Shown here piece after piece: positions 45,739 through 58,160 of a stretch of 64,000 nt of DNA. Position 1 is the first letter of the stretch. Each line of letters begins with the position of its first letter. Position numbers and translations under genes: made by a program. The DNA comes from Siderastrea radians (taxonomy: Eukaryota; Cnidaria; Anthozoa; Scleractinia; Rhizangiidae), in NCBI GenBank assembly GCA_964017195.1, contig OZ024887.1, positions 5,409,959 to 5,473,958 on the forward strand, written 5' to 3'. The notes beneath the pieces were generated by a model. It searched no databases, was not told the origin of the DNA, and worked only from the letters and a program-made list of their open reading frames with translations.

Positions 45739-48127
45739 GCTACACAAATTATGGCCAGTAGGGTTTGCATTGAAGTATTCTTCTGTTTTTTAAATTTGTC
45801 TGAAGGGTACCTACTGGTATTTGTTCTACACCTAAAGGCCTGGGAACATAACTGCCTTATTTTTATATATTTGTCTGACATTTTTTACTTTTCTCAGATG
45901 ACTCTTTTTTGCATGCAGTCATGAGTTCATTAGTTAAACTGTGCTCCCTTTTTGTTGTTTTATTTTGTCTCTTTTACGCATGGGGTACCAGAACACTTTT
46001 CTTGAGCAAACCATATACTGAATTTAGCACAAATAGAGGCCGACAAGAACGGACAAATGTTTAAGAGCTGCATGCAAAAGAGTAGCCTAATCTGAGCAAA
46101 ACTGAAACAATCCTTCCCTTGAAAAAAGTTTTCAAAATCAACATAAGACAGTTATGCCTTTAGCCCTTCAGTCATAGCATTGTCACCTGATTTCAACTGT
46201 GGAATGCACCAAAAGGAACGTGATAGAGCTTAGCACTCCCTTCTTGTTGAGTACTCTGAATAGTTAACCATAGACTGCGAGACAGTCAGTATTTTTGAGG
46301 GATTCTGCATGGGCTTGTCTAACATACAAACCTACATAAGCGCCGGGCTAAGTGTGTGGGTGTGGGTGTGGGACTTGAGAGAAATGCAAAAGACACTTTT
46401 CTAAGCTTTCCACACAGTGAGTTTGCTCTGAATTTCCCATTCCACAAGCAAAGGAAAGTAGGCCATTTCTAAATTGCTTCTAGCCTCTCTTTCAAAGGCA
46501 GACCTGGTGCACAACATTTCATAGAAATTAGTTTCATTTGCATGAATATGGGAAGTTTTGTACATATGAACAGCCGGGCACATGGCCTTGGTTTGAAAAA
46601 GAAGCAAAGACATTTTGGAAGTAGCCCATTCCTGTTTGTGAGGTATGTCACTATCTGTCATCAAATAATGTTCATACTGACTCTACATGCAATAATCTTT
46701 GTATGTATGCAGTCATTTTGAGGTTCTTGTTTCCTGTGTATCCATCCGTTTCCGATTCACAACGGCTTCAAATGTTTTAGAAGAAAAGCAAAATGTTTTG
46801 CTGTCTAATTGCTGACATTTATTTCTGAAACTCATTAATAATTCATAAAGAGAAAACAAAGGAAGTCACCACCGTGACGGTGGTTTGAATACCGGATCTT
46901 GATGAGCATAAAATTTTGCGAACTTTTGCTTTGAATTTCTCCAAGAATTTAGAATGGTTTAAGAGTGCCAGGGATCCAAACACCTTGAAGTCGGTTAAAA
47001 AACTCGGCTGTGCCTCATTTTTTTTACCCACTTCCCGGTGTTTGGATGTTATATATCAAACCCGAGAAAGAGTGTTTCATCAGGATATCCAAACACTGAG
47101 AAGTGGGTTGAAAAAAGGAGGCGCAGCCGAGTTTTTGAAACCAACTTTAGGGTGTTTCATAATTCTTGGAGACATTCAGAGCAAAAGTTCGCAGTTTTCA
47201 TGCTTATTAAGATCCGGTATCCAAACCACCGTCACGTTAGTGATTTCCTTTTCAATCCTTTGTTCTCTCTCTATGGATTATTAACGAGTTTAAGAAATCC
47301 TGATGAAACACTCTTTCTCATGTGTGACATATTACATAAATGTACGTATCATCACACTTCGTAGTTACTATAATGAGGAAGCAGCCCAAACGACCCATAA
47401 CGACCTAAAACCACCCAATCTGACAAAAAGACCCACAACGAAACAACAATCTAAAACTGAAACATTCAGACAGAATTCCTAAATTTTTAAAATAGGTTTG
47501 ACCTAAAGATGATCTGTATCTGCTCGCCCCAGTTCCCCCTTTGAGGTTACTGTCTCCTGTGCATCCACCCTTTTGCCCCTTCTTAGTCCCTTCAAAACAA
47601 CACAGTCCCTTTACAACAAAAGCGACTGTTTTTGCAGTCTAATTGATGACATTTTTGTAAATGTACATATCATTAGACTTTGTGTCAATCAGGTTTACGG
47701 TTCTGTTGCGTTTGATTTGGTCAATTAGTAACCATTAGTAACTTAACTAAAGCATATAAGTTTGGTTCTTGTTCTTGGTGTATTAGATTTGAACGGTATG
47801 TTATGTATTACATTTACACTTCTTTATTTTGGATGCCAAAGGGACAGTGCCAGAACGGTGTTTCTGCTTTGCAGAGGTGTCTTTGTCTATTTTACAGAGG
47901 TAGAGACGATTTGAGTTTTGGGCTCCTGAGATTATCTCTAAAAAGTAGGTTTGTTGTTATTATTATAAGGATGTCCATGAGGAAAGGTTTGAGTGCATAT
48001 TTGTCAAGTTGGATTTGATGAGATTTGACTTTTTCATCGGTAACGTTTGTTTTTGTTTTATACATATTGCAGCTGTATATAGCATCCGTGTTTTGAATTG
48101 TAGCGAAAGGAGCGAACCTTGAGTGCC
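45739..48127. other. 3' flank of zinc-finger unit 3
   Basis: Homologous to 4012-6600 and 23127-25860, including the shared foldback at about 46821-47302. No coding sequence is preserved across the three copies. Confidence 0.6.
46821..47302. repeat. Foldback element, unit 3 copy
   Basis: The longest version of the shared palindrome. ATACCGGATCTTGATGAGCA (46891) pairs with TGCTTATTAAGATCCGGTAT near 47220, and the arms extend outward to AACTCATTAATAATTCATA and its complement. Confidence 0.7.
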
Positions 48128-48522
48128 TAACGCTTGTGTAGCTTAGAGTGAAATGAGGGATATAAAATGAAACAGAATTAAATATTTTTGGGTGTCATTC
48201 TTTTACATCCTAAGAGCTTATAATGAATTCGCCTCGTGAGGCGGTCTCACGCTTGTCTAACTCTTGTGTAGCTTAGAGTAAAATGAGGGATATAAAATGA
48301 AACAGAATTAAATATTTTTGGGTGTCATTCTTTTACATCCTAAGAGCTTATAATGAATTCGCCTCGTGAGGCGGTCTCTTTTATTTATATTAGAAATGAT
48401 TAAAGCATTAATTAAGTCACGTGACCTATTTTCGTCATTTGCAGGATTCCTACTTAGTATGCATGAACACGATTAAAAGGCTGATTTATGACGACCCCTT
48501 AGCATGTAAAAGAATGACACCC
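48128..48522. repeat. 130-bp tandem duplication plus shared MITE, unit 3 copy
   Basis: A segment beginning near TTGTGTAGCTTAGAGT and including the left end of the MITE is repeated in tandem (left ends at 48190 and 48320, offset 130). The complete MITE is 48320-48522 and matches 6653-6851 and 25920-26122. The duplication is specific to unit 3. Confidence 0.8.
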
Positions 48523-49321
48523 GAAAAGATTTAATTCTATTTCCTTTTTTGGGCGGGTGGAGTAGTCAGGTGAAATAGGAAGGGAAAAAGACGATTGCTT
48601 TCGTAAGCTAATAACGTTTCTCATGACACAGGAATGTTAATATCACAAGTCAATGTTTCCAATCAATCTCGTTTGTTCAGTAACTCATTACCAACTCGAT
48701 GCTGCACCTCCTCTGGCCTGCTGTTTAGGTTTACGCGGCCCAATGTATGGTTCCTAACTACTGCTCATAAACAGGGTATAGATTTTACCGTTTCAGTCTG
48801 ATAGGGGGAACGATTTTGTGGGCTTGAAGCTTTTTTTTTGGCCTAAGACAGGGTTAGGGTGTCGAGCTCTGCACAGCACAACTCCTACCACAGATGCCTA
48901 AGATACCCCTCTGAATAGAGTGACTACTCTTAGTCTACGGCTAGACGAAGTGAGAGCGAGCGACCTTAGACCGTCTCAGAATCAGGCTGCTCATTATAAG
49001 CCAATCCAGTCTCTCAATCAGTTAATGCCAGTTAACTATCTACGAGTCCGATGTAATGTCTGCGAGCAGTCGTCCTATTTTCCTTAGATCCTAGGCGCGA
49101 GTGGAAATGAATAAATTATGTAAAATAACGGTAAAAAAACGGAGGGATTGGGGAGAGGGAGACTGATCGCAGTCTAGTCCAAGGGAGTTTTGGAGGGGAG
49201 AGCAAAGCAGTCAATAGTTAGAGTGTGGTGGATAAGATGAACCGCAAGCTTATGGAGACTCGCACAGTACCGTCTCCTATGCAGGCTAGCGCTTTCGATT
49301 TAAGGCAGTTCCCTAGTTCCC
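48523..49321. other. End of unit 3 and start of a further, truncated unit
   Basis: 48545-49030 matches unit 1 and unit 2 distal flanks. 49040-49321 matches the 5' module at 39855-40140 and 12760-12905. The block junction is therefore near 49040, and no fourth zinc-finger gene follows. Confidence 0.55.
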
Positions 49322-49486
49322 GTAGACTACGAGCAGTCTCTCTTTCCGCTCAGGGATAGTCGAGCGAAAAGAACAAGCGAGCGAACGCACGCGAAAATAC
49401 CCTGCAGCATTGCTACATGACGCGCCTGTCAAGCCGAGTGTCGCGAGACTATCCCTGAGTGGAAAGAGAGACTGCTCGCAGTCTAC
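49322..49486. mobile_element. 165-bp MITE
   Basis: The ends are GTAGACTACGAGCAGTCTCT and the complement-like AGAGACTGCTCGCAGTCTAC. The arms run about 40 bp through GCTCAGGGATAGTC and its complement. It appears to be the complete form of the fragments at 8100-8315 and 28868-29052. Confidence 0.85.
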
Positions 49487-50480
49487 AACGAAGTGTGATG
49501 GATCGACTTCGTTAATTCAAAAGCATTCCAGTATTGTACAAATGACCACAGAATAGAAATTGATAACAAAATTAAGAAACTTGACAGATTTCAAGGGTTT
49601 GCAATGTCCATTGATGAAGAAATATTGCGATATTCGGCATGTGTGGAGACAACAACCGGTGTACGCTTAGTGTTGAAAATTTACACCTTCTGACGCCGAA
49701 ACAAAACAACGACTGGCATACCAATTTCTACTCTCTCATAACCCGTGAACAAGTATGCTCGTTTATTGAAACCCCCGAAAATGTTTCGGCCTCGAAAATC
49801 CATTTATGACAATTTGGACCACTCATTCTACAAAAAAGCTGTTATTTTTTATGTCAATTTTAACGTTAAAATATTTCTAAGATCAGAAATGCTTAACTTA
49901 TCGAAAAGTTGCAGGCGTAGAAATTGCTCTGGTTTTCAAGGAATTATCTTGCCCGAAATCGGCCTGAAAAGTTTCGAGAAACGCACGCATGAATATCCGA
50001 GACTTTGCCGGTCCTTCGACAAAGATAACAAACGTAAACGTTTTTGCGACAAAGACACCAAACGCGACCTCTTCTTAAAGGTTTATTTCATGTTATTATA
50101 AACATAAGATGGAAACCAGAAACTATTATTATTATTATTAGACATCACCAGTTGGCCCTCAAGAATAGCGACAAGGCCTTGAAAGGCCAAGATAGGCCAC
50201 CACTCATTATGGACAGAACACTTGGTCCCAGAGAAACCAAAATTCCTGATATGACGTTTACCAAAATAATATCAAGTCCAACAGCTCTATATTACAGATA
50301 CTAAGGCTAGAGCAAGAATCGCCAAGAGGAGCGTTCTACCTACGAGTCATGAGTTATCATTCACCAAAGGGGCGAGATAGTCGCGGCTACAGCGCACGAG
50401 AGTTCCGAGGGCGCGCGAGGGTCCCCGAGAGCGCACGAGAGTTAACGGCCAAACGAGCGCGAGTAAACCCCTCATCAGCA
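49487..50480. other. Intergenic, no gene supported
   Basis: A 118-codon plus-strand open frame (49745-50101) has no recognised domain and is not repeated elsewhere in the window. (ATT)n occurs near 50126-50140. Nothing else is visible. Confidence 0.4.
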
Positions 50481-50905
50481 CTCAGGGTCTAGAAGGGTAT
50501 TCTCGGGATCCGGGATTTGACCAAAATACAATGCGGGATTCGGGAAAACGCAAAATATCCTGACGGGATTCGGGATTTGCCGGCTGCCACGGAAGCGGGA
50601 TTCGCCAAAATTTGGGCACGGGATGTGGGTTTTGTTACCTGTCTGTCGGGAATTCGGGAAATCGTCACGACCTAACTAAACGTTATAGCGGCAAAAGCGA
50701 ATCAACCAGCCCAGCGCAAAATATCAATCGAAAGGGCCAATCTACATCTTAAATTTATTAGCTTTTGCAGAAAGTAGTCTTTTTTAATGTATTTTTGGGA
50801 AAGAAAAAACGGGATTCGGGATAGCGATGAAAAGTGCGGGATGCGGGATTCTCGTGAAAAAGAAGGGGGAATGCGGGATCAGGACCCCCCCTTCCAGACC
50901 CTGAG
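50481..50905. mobile_element. 425-bp element rich in GCGGGATTCGGGA words
   Basis: The ends CTCAGGGTCTAGAAGGG and CCCTTCCAGACCCTGAG are inverted, with one mismatch. About ten variants of CGGGATTCGGGA fill both halves, mostly in one orientation. GGCCAAACGAGCGCGAG before it and CTCGCTCTCGTTTGGCC after it suggest a larger nested inverted pair. No coding sequence is present. Confidence 0.75.
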
Positions 50906-52538
50906 CACTCGCTCTCGTTTGGCCCGGGTAAAAGGTATTCGAATCTTGTTTTAATGGCGTGGCTCGAATTCATTTTCACTATTAAGAGGTACCAATTCTT
51001 ACAATCATTCTACTGTGAACACTTAACACCATAAGCGGTACCAAACTACGAATCATAACCCCTACATGGTAAGCAAAGAACCTGTGGGTTTTGTAATTGT
51101 AGATTCCCCCTCCCGGGCATGAAAAAAAGGGGCTGTCTTGCCTGTGAAGGTATGGAAAGGATGCTGATTTATCATAGATGAGTTATCATAATTCTTGTCT
51201 GCAGTTTGGTCAAGATGATACTATGGTAAGGCAGTGATGCCTCGATCCAGAAACAAACAAAAAAACCAGGACTGTTCACAGACTACAATTAAGGGAATTA
51301 AAGGAATTTTACAACGGTCCCTTCCTACATATACTTTAAAATATAATGACAATATGTTGTTTTTACAACTTATCATTCCATAATCTATTCCAGGACAAAA
51401 ACAGTTGAGACCAAGCATTATTATTAACTAATTTCCATACTCCTATAAAGCGATTGTCTTTGTCTGCAATATTTTTTATTCTAAAACATTATCGCCAAGC
51501 CACTAGAAGGAAAAATTTCTAGTTTTCCCTTGGCATGAGTCACGGCCTGGTATAAAACAGCACTTTCTGAGTAATAAAACATAACTTGACACGGCAAGGG
51601 GCTTGGCTGTCATTTCCCTAAGTACCTTTAAATACGCAAGAAAAGGTCAAGTCACACTACAGCTGTAGGTGGCCCACACTAATGAAGCTTATCCCTGCCA
51701 CTAGGGGCATACCCACTCCCATAACTATTCCCCCTGGATAGGATGCTGGTCCATGACAGGGTCACCCCCTGCATTTTCCTGTTTCTTAAATGCTGATATC
51801 CCGTTACACATTGGGTACAGAGTCACAATATGATGCAAAGTTTGTTTTCCAAGAAAATAACAGAACTGCAGATTCCAGGTGTTGAAGCACTGATCCACAG
51901 GACGTGTCCCACAGGCTACCCACTAGATGACCGTGTTTCCATGAAGCTTTGAATAACAACTCATTAAAAGCCCCTTGTGCATAGTTTCTTTTTGCATCAT
52001 TCAAATAGTCTTTACTAATAGACTGAAGCCATTTGTGCATTATTTCTTTTCACATCATCCAAACAGTCTTTACTAAAACACTTGTCTTAAAACTCTGCCC
52101 TTAGCAACCAGTTTTCCTCAAGTACACCTAACAAACCTTTAACTCTCAGTGGTGACCAAGATATACTTTCTCTTTACACAAGAAGGACGTACCGGTATTA
52201 ATACTCACAGGCTAGGATATCAGTTGACACAAATTTGTATTGTCTGGATAAAGAACCAAATTCTCCATGTCAATATGTAGAGAAATTAATGTAAATCGAT
52301 AAGGAGGATTTACTTTACAAACATTTTAAGCTTCAGAGTAAAAGGGTTGATTGAATATTGTTTTACATTTACAAAGATCTGGCTTTTCCAGAGACATTAT
52401 AAGTGTAGTACATCCTCTTTGCGCTTGCAGCTAAGCAATCCTCTTGGTATAGTATAGTTCAATTGGTGTACTATGCTATACACAATACTTATTAATTATT
52501 AAGTCCCAGTTGTACACTGTATTTGTACAACCAAAATT
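50906..52538. other. Intergenic to RAB21 3' UTR
   Basis: Lies downstream of the RAB21 stop on the minus strand. Part is expected to be its 3' UTR, but no canonical AATAAA stands close to the stop. A small minus-strand open frame (51804-52040) has no recognised domain. Confidence 0.4.
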
Positions 52539-55500
52539 CTATGATCCTCCACCACAACAACCACCTCCGCTCTGCCGCTGGGGTTGTTCATCTACTATTA
52601 CAACATTCTTTCGTCTGCTTGTCCCTCTTTCCACCACGCCATCTTTTGGTTCACTCTTTCCCTGTCTGTCCATCATTTCTTGAAACAAAGCAAATTAAGT
52701 TTTAAGATTTAGGTTAAGTTTAACACTCTAAACAAACCATGAGGCTCATTTGCAATTTGGGCAATAAGTGTAAACATTTTGCAAAGAAAAATACAGACAA
52801 AAAACAGATCCCCAAATTATCAAATGTGACACTTACTTTTCGATAACTCAAAGAACATTTCTTCGACCCCTTTGTTAAGTTTTGCAGATGTGTGGAAGTG
52901 CCTAGCACCAACAGTTTTGGTATACCTGGGATAATAACAGCAAAACACCTTCATTTGTTATGTCCAGCTTTAAGCTAAAAACATTCTGAACACATTGTAC
53001 AAATTCTCTTTACTTATCTCTGTTTCTTACAATATCGGTTATTTTAAAAGAATGTATTGCCCCTGAATGTGACTCACTCCATTGCAACTGCAGCAACTGA
53101 TACATTTACAGCTGTTTTCATTGTTTATATCAATTTGACTCAATTCACAACAAAGCGCTTTCAGGGATCAGCATACTGTTTGGTAAGTTCTTGATCAGTT
53201 CATGAAGTAAAATCTACAAAACACAGCCAGTTAACTGTGTGTGTATACTCTTCACCTAAACGAGCTAGAACACAAAAATCAACGACAGCCAGACAACAAA
53301 ATCTTTTACTCACTTTATTAAAGTTTAACATAACGAACTCTCTGAGAACGGTTTTCTCCCCTTACACTATGTGGTTCTAGAAAATATCCCTACCCTCCCC
53401 ACAGAGGGTCACTGGAAATTCTGAGGAGGAGGGGGGTCTTAAAAGACAAAATGGAATTTCCAGAGGGGTGGGGGGGTTCAAACCAAAAAAACCCTCCGTG
53501 GGGGAGTATGGATATTTTCTGGAACAGCACATTCGATAAAATTAGTGGACTTCATTTCTTACAATGTAATTCTGTTCTGCCCACATCTGACTGATTCCAA
53601 CACTTTCAAATTAAGTATATGTTAAGTAAATGTTCATGTAAGAAACACAAGAAAATATCATGCAATACTTACGCCTCTGCCTCTGCTGCATCAACATGTC
53701 TGTCTTTTTCAAGGTCAATTTTGTTTCCTATTCAAAGTAAAATTGGTTAGGTAATGTACACTGCAGTATCCAAAAAAAATAACAAAGTAAAATTTCTAGT
53801 GGTTGCAGAGTTGTCTAGATAGCTTATGAAATACAGTCACCTCATCATCAACGTTGGACACTAGTGCAAACATCCCTTGTGGCCAAACCAATGACAGTTG
53901 ACTGTATTCCTAGGCCAAGATTTGCTATTCAAACTAACAACATAAATTCTACCTGCTATACAAAGTGCAATATCTTCTCCTAACATTTTCTTAAGTTCCT
54001 TGACCCAGTTCTTAACCTGGAAAAGTTACAAACAAACCAAACATAATATAAAAAGCAAATAGATAGCAAAGCAACTGATTGCAGAAAGCCATCATACTGA
54101 TTACAGTTTAGTCAATCAAATTTACAATGGCCAGGCACAGGTAACGAGAAGGCTAGTTTTTGTGGCAACAGAAAATTTGTTTAAAATATTTAATCAACTG
54201 TAATACATGTTGAGTTGTTTCACGTGCTATGAGCAATTGGAAACTGACTGCTGCATTGTATCAATCACAGTAACAGCATACCTTGACAAAAGAATCCTCA
54301 TCTGTTATATCGTAAACTAGAATTGCGCCATTGCTGCAAAATAAATACACAAAAGTTACCCCATACTAAAAGTCAAATCTCTCTATGAGAGGTTCTAAAT
54401 AAAACATCTTTAGCTACTAACTAAAGAAATGATAGCTTAAACAGGATTTTATAATGTTGGTTGCTTATTAGAGTGGTTACTCAGATATCCAACAGTATAT
54501 GTCCAAGTTGCATGTTTCATTGTTGTGTAGAAAATACCAGATAATCTGGACAATAGCCTTGGGGTAAAAGTTAAGCAAGGCTTCTCTTCTCTCATTTAAA
54601 AGCATTTTCAATGCTAACTTTCTTGAATGTGGAGTAAACCAAAAATTATGTAAGACAAAGAGAATTTACTGGAAAATGTACAGCTGAGCCAAAACTTTTA
54701 CAGATGCTTACTGTCAGGAGCTTTAACCTGCTTTAAATGACTGGGCCTAGACATGTTTCTGTAATCACTGATAGAGTTTGCTTTGTTAATCCTGACAGCA
54801 GTGAACATAACTCTCCAATTATACACATTTACTGCAGTCGCCTACATGTAGATTACAGACAAGACAACATTTGTACCAGAGTGAGAGAACTTTCAATGGT
54901 TTCTTACCTATCTCTATAGTAAATAGGTCCAAGTGCATGAAATCTCTCCTGTCCAGCTGTATCCTGAAAGGTGCAAAGGTATTATTAAGAATGTTCGCAC
55001 TAGTTGTTTATGCACATCCTTAGTGTGCATCCTGTTCACATCGCTGGGGAAGAAATATAGACAAATGCAGCAGTGGTGGGTATTGTAATATCTATAAATG
55101 CCCTAGCTGTCTTAAATGCATGGTGACCCCAGATGTTTTTTCAATAGTTCACTTCCCTTACTGGTTCTCTCCATTTTATCAAAAAAACAAACCAATTCTG
55201 GGCATGTGAAAATTTTTCAATTTTTTCTTTGCTATTTCTATTCAAATGCTATAAAATTTTTCTAGGAATGTGGGTATGCAGGACTTGCAGTTATCCTTCT
55301 GTGAGGCTAATTCTACCCTAAACAAATGACACCAGCTGCAAAACTTTACTAAATAGACCCATTTGCATTGAAATCAATAAATCAGCATTACCTAGAGTTC
55401 TCCACTTACCGGTAACTTATTTTATTTGCTCGTAGCAATAAAACCAACTTCATCTTACATGACCAAAGCTTCTAAAAACACCACAGTTTCAATATGCTTT

Positions 55501-57820
55501 TTTGCAAAAACAAGCAAGGTGACCCCACTCCCCCCCCCCCAATTTTTTTGTTTCTCTGACATGAGTTGGTCATTATCTATCTGCAGCAGAAGTTCTGAAG
55601 AAATCTGAATGTGGAAGATTTTGGGTGCAAACGTCCCCTTCTGAGTAACAAACTACCAAAGTTTAAGGTGGTGCTTGTATCTGAGTGTAGAATATACTGG
55701 TGAAAATAAAGTACTGCTAGGAAGAGACCATTATGTACAGTGGTTTCTCTTAGGGCCTTTAAATTCACATACTCAAAAGTTAGAGCTACCTTATACAAAA
55801 TAATAAAAATATGACAGTGAAGGGCAGAATACCCCACCAATTATTTCCACGTCATTCCACAAACAATGTAGACATAAGAAGACAATGGTGGTCAGAAGTA
55901 GCATGGTTTTCTGCAAGTACTCCCAACAAAGTGCTAGGAGAAAAAACACTTCTTGCTTGGTACGAGACATTTTGACTACATACAAACAGCATATTTCAAC
56001 ATTTGAGATGCCTTACGAATGGACATTACCAAAGAATACGTCAATTAAGTTCCAAGACCATTCACTTATGGAAGACCCATTTTATGTTGAAGCACCCTAC
56101 AACTAAAAATATAAGCTTACCCATATTGCAAGGTTCACTCGCTGGCCTTCTATATTTAACCTTTTATTTAAGAATGATGCCTGAAGAAAGAAAAAAATGC
56201 TCATTGTTAGCATTATCCCTCCTGCAGTGTATCACTTATTTATTATTCACCACTTCAAAAATGAGAAGGGGCCTGGGATCAAATCTACCAATTACAAAGA
56301 ATTGGTCCACTACATGAAGAAACATAAGAAACATGTTTAAGAAACATAAGATGAAAAGACTTCAAAGAATTATTTTGAAAAGTGTGTTCCCCTTAACCAT
56401 ACAAACTTTGAGAGTGTTCTGATCTTTAGAAGCCATTTATTAGACCTATTTATTTAATCAAAGAGAGTGAATTGATTTTAACTATTTCTTGTCCAAGTTG
56501 TCAAATGAATTACAAAACTTTGAAATCATTTGAGTATTAAAACTGTATCTCGAGATTTGAACATTACATGATCACCAATACCATGACCATGCAATTGGTA
56601 AAATTGAACTTGTATGTGACCACACAACTGGTACAACTGAACATGGGTTAAATGACTGGACTAAAAATCACTGCTATGGGCATCCTTACATGCTGACATG
56701 AGATCTCACCCCTAAGTTGTGTTGCAAAGCATATCTGCACATGTGTTATTCTGCAACATGCACCATACTGGTAAACCACATAATTTTCAACAGTTTTCAT
56801 TTCAAGTTAATGGTAGTCACTACCATTAACTAGCAACGAGTGAATTTCAACTTGCAGTCACATCTTATTAGGCACAATCAGACATGACTGGAAGATGAAA
56901 CCGTCACATCATTTCCTCAGATAATTCACCCTTCGCAAGTTAACAGACAAACACTCCAAGGAATACATTAACGTGGCACATGTCATGAGGTGATACTTTA
57001 ATATATTTATACTTTATTTCTAGCTGTAACTTTGTCAATTCCAAGTGAAGAAACCTGTTTAATTATTCCTCCTTTATACAGACACCTGTACAATGACAAC
57101 CAGTTTCACAGCAATAGAACAGGTGCAATTAAGCTTATATATTGTCACCTACAATGTAATCTGTTTATTCTCCAATTAGTTCTATTTCTGATGCATCAGT
57201 CAAAACAGATTGCAATATAAAATATTACCTACAGTTTATGCTACATTTTCATTTTGAATTCCAGAAACTGTGTTTTTGTTATTCCCAAAGCCTCTTCCCT
57301 TTGATTGGTCACGATGAGTTTTGGGAGACTGACATAAGTCCGTGAGAATGAAGCTAAGCTTATATCGAGCCGAATTACGTATACTTTATAAATTTGGCAA
57401 GTTTCAAATTTAGTGTGACTCAGCAATTTTTTTTAGCATTCGCTTCAATTTTTTCTACGCAAACAAATTGTTACTGTAACAAATTCCAAACCAGGCTGGA
57501 TTTAGTTTTGCTAGAAGCGATTTACGAGAACCGAAAGGACTTCCGCTAACACATGCACTTGAGCACTTCTGCCATGACCTAGCCATGACCAAGCATGCAC
57601 CCTTTTCATTATAGATTTTTCGCCATCAATTACGCTTATCGCACGATAGAGAATTCACGATATGCATGATCTAGAGGGACAAATAACTTACTTGCAAGGT
57701 AGTTAAATGCTTTTCGTTAAACTTGTCTTGTACATAACGGAGCATAAGCGAAGTTTTCCCGACGGCACCTTCCCCTAAAAGAACAACTTTGAACTGATTT
57801 TTCCTCGACGCTGTTGCCAT
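52539..57820 (-). CDS. RAB21: Ras-related GTPase Rab21, complete, 8 coding exons
   Basis: Small GTPase of early endosomes; in animals Rab21 acts in endocytic traffic and integrin recycling. Coding exons (minus strand): 57820-57692, 56180-56121, 54963-54908, 54333-54282, 54016-53953, 53727-53673, 52925-52837, 52678-52539. All have GT-AG borders and phases that join exactly, giving 214 residues (human protein 225, from memory). Motifs: P-loop GEGAVGKT at 16-23, TTLQASF switch I at 40-46, WDTAGQERF at 63-71 with the catalytic Q at 68, NKID at 122-125, TSAK at 151-154. The C-terminal double cysteine CC (209-210) before GGGS is the prenylation site. The stretch LAIWDTAGQERFHALGPIYY is what identifies Rab21 rather than Rab5 or Rab22. 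It is head to head with CCT2. An inverted-repeat element lies in the intron between exons 6 and 7. Its function is well supported. Confidence 0.96.
53371..53530. mobile_element. 160-bp MITE in a RAB21 intron, GTGGTTCCAG family
   Basis: The ends are GTGGTTCTAGAAAATATCC and the complement-like GGATATTTTCTGGAACAGCAC, with G-rich inner arms containing GGAATTTCC. It is a short relative of 18906-20156. Confidence 0.85.
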
Positions 57821-58160
57821 ATCGAAGATCAATGATCTGCTCACAAGCTTCGCTCCCCAGAACGCCTAAAACCGAAGGATTTGACGCTGTTTTCAGATGG
57901 TTGCATCTACTATCCGGACGCCATTTTCAGTCTTACAACACTTTCCATCCTCGTGACATTTACGTCAACTTGTCGATAGTCACGGAAACTGTGCGGAGTT
58001 CTTCGGAAACTTTTCGTGATCATTCGGGTTACTTCCTGTTGCACTACGAAATCTCATAAATGAAGTACTAACTCATTTTCGTTCCCTTGGTGATCGCAGG
58101 CTCAATAAAGCTGAAAACTTCAAATTTTTTCACACGTGCTGTGAAGAAATTCGTACAAAA
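57821..58160. promoter_or_regulatory. Shared bidirectional promoter of RAB21 and CCT2
   Basis: Only 340 bp separate the two start codons, and both 5' UTRs must fit here. CGCCATTTT (57919-57927, YY1-type) and ACTTCCTG (58031-58038, ETS-type) are motifs typical of housekeeping promoters. No TATA box is obvious at a sensible distance. The promoter call is inferred from the geometry; the sites are seen but untested. Confidence 0.7.

Noticed and set aside
49745..50101. 118-codon open frame as a gene
   Set aside because: No domain, no conserved counterpart in the window and no splice context. The length is possible by chance in AT-rich DNA.
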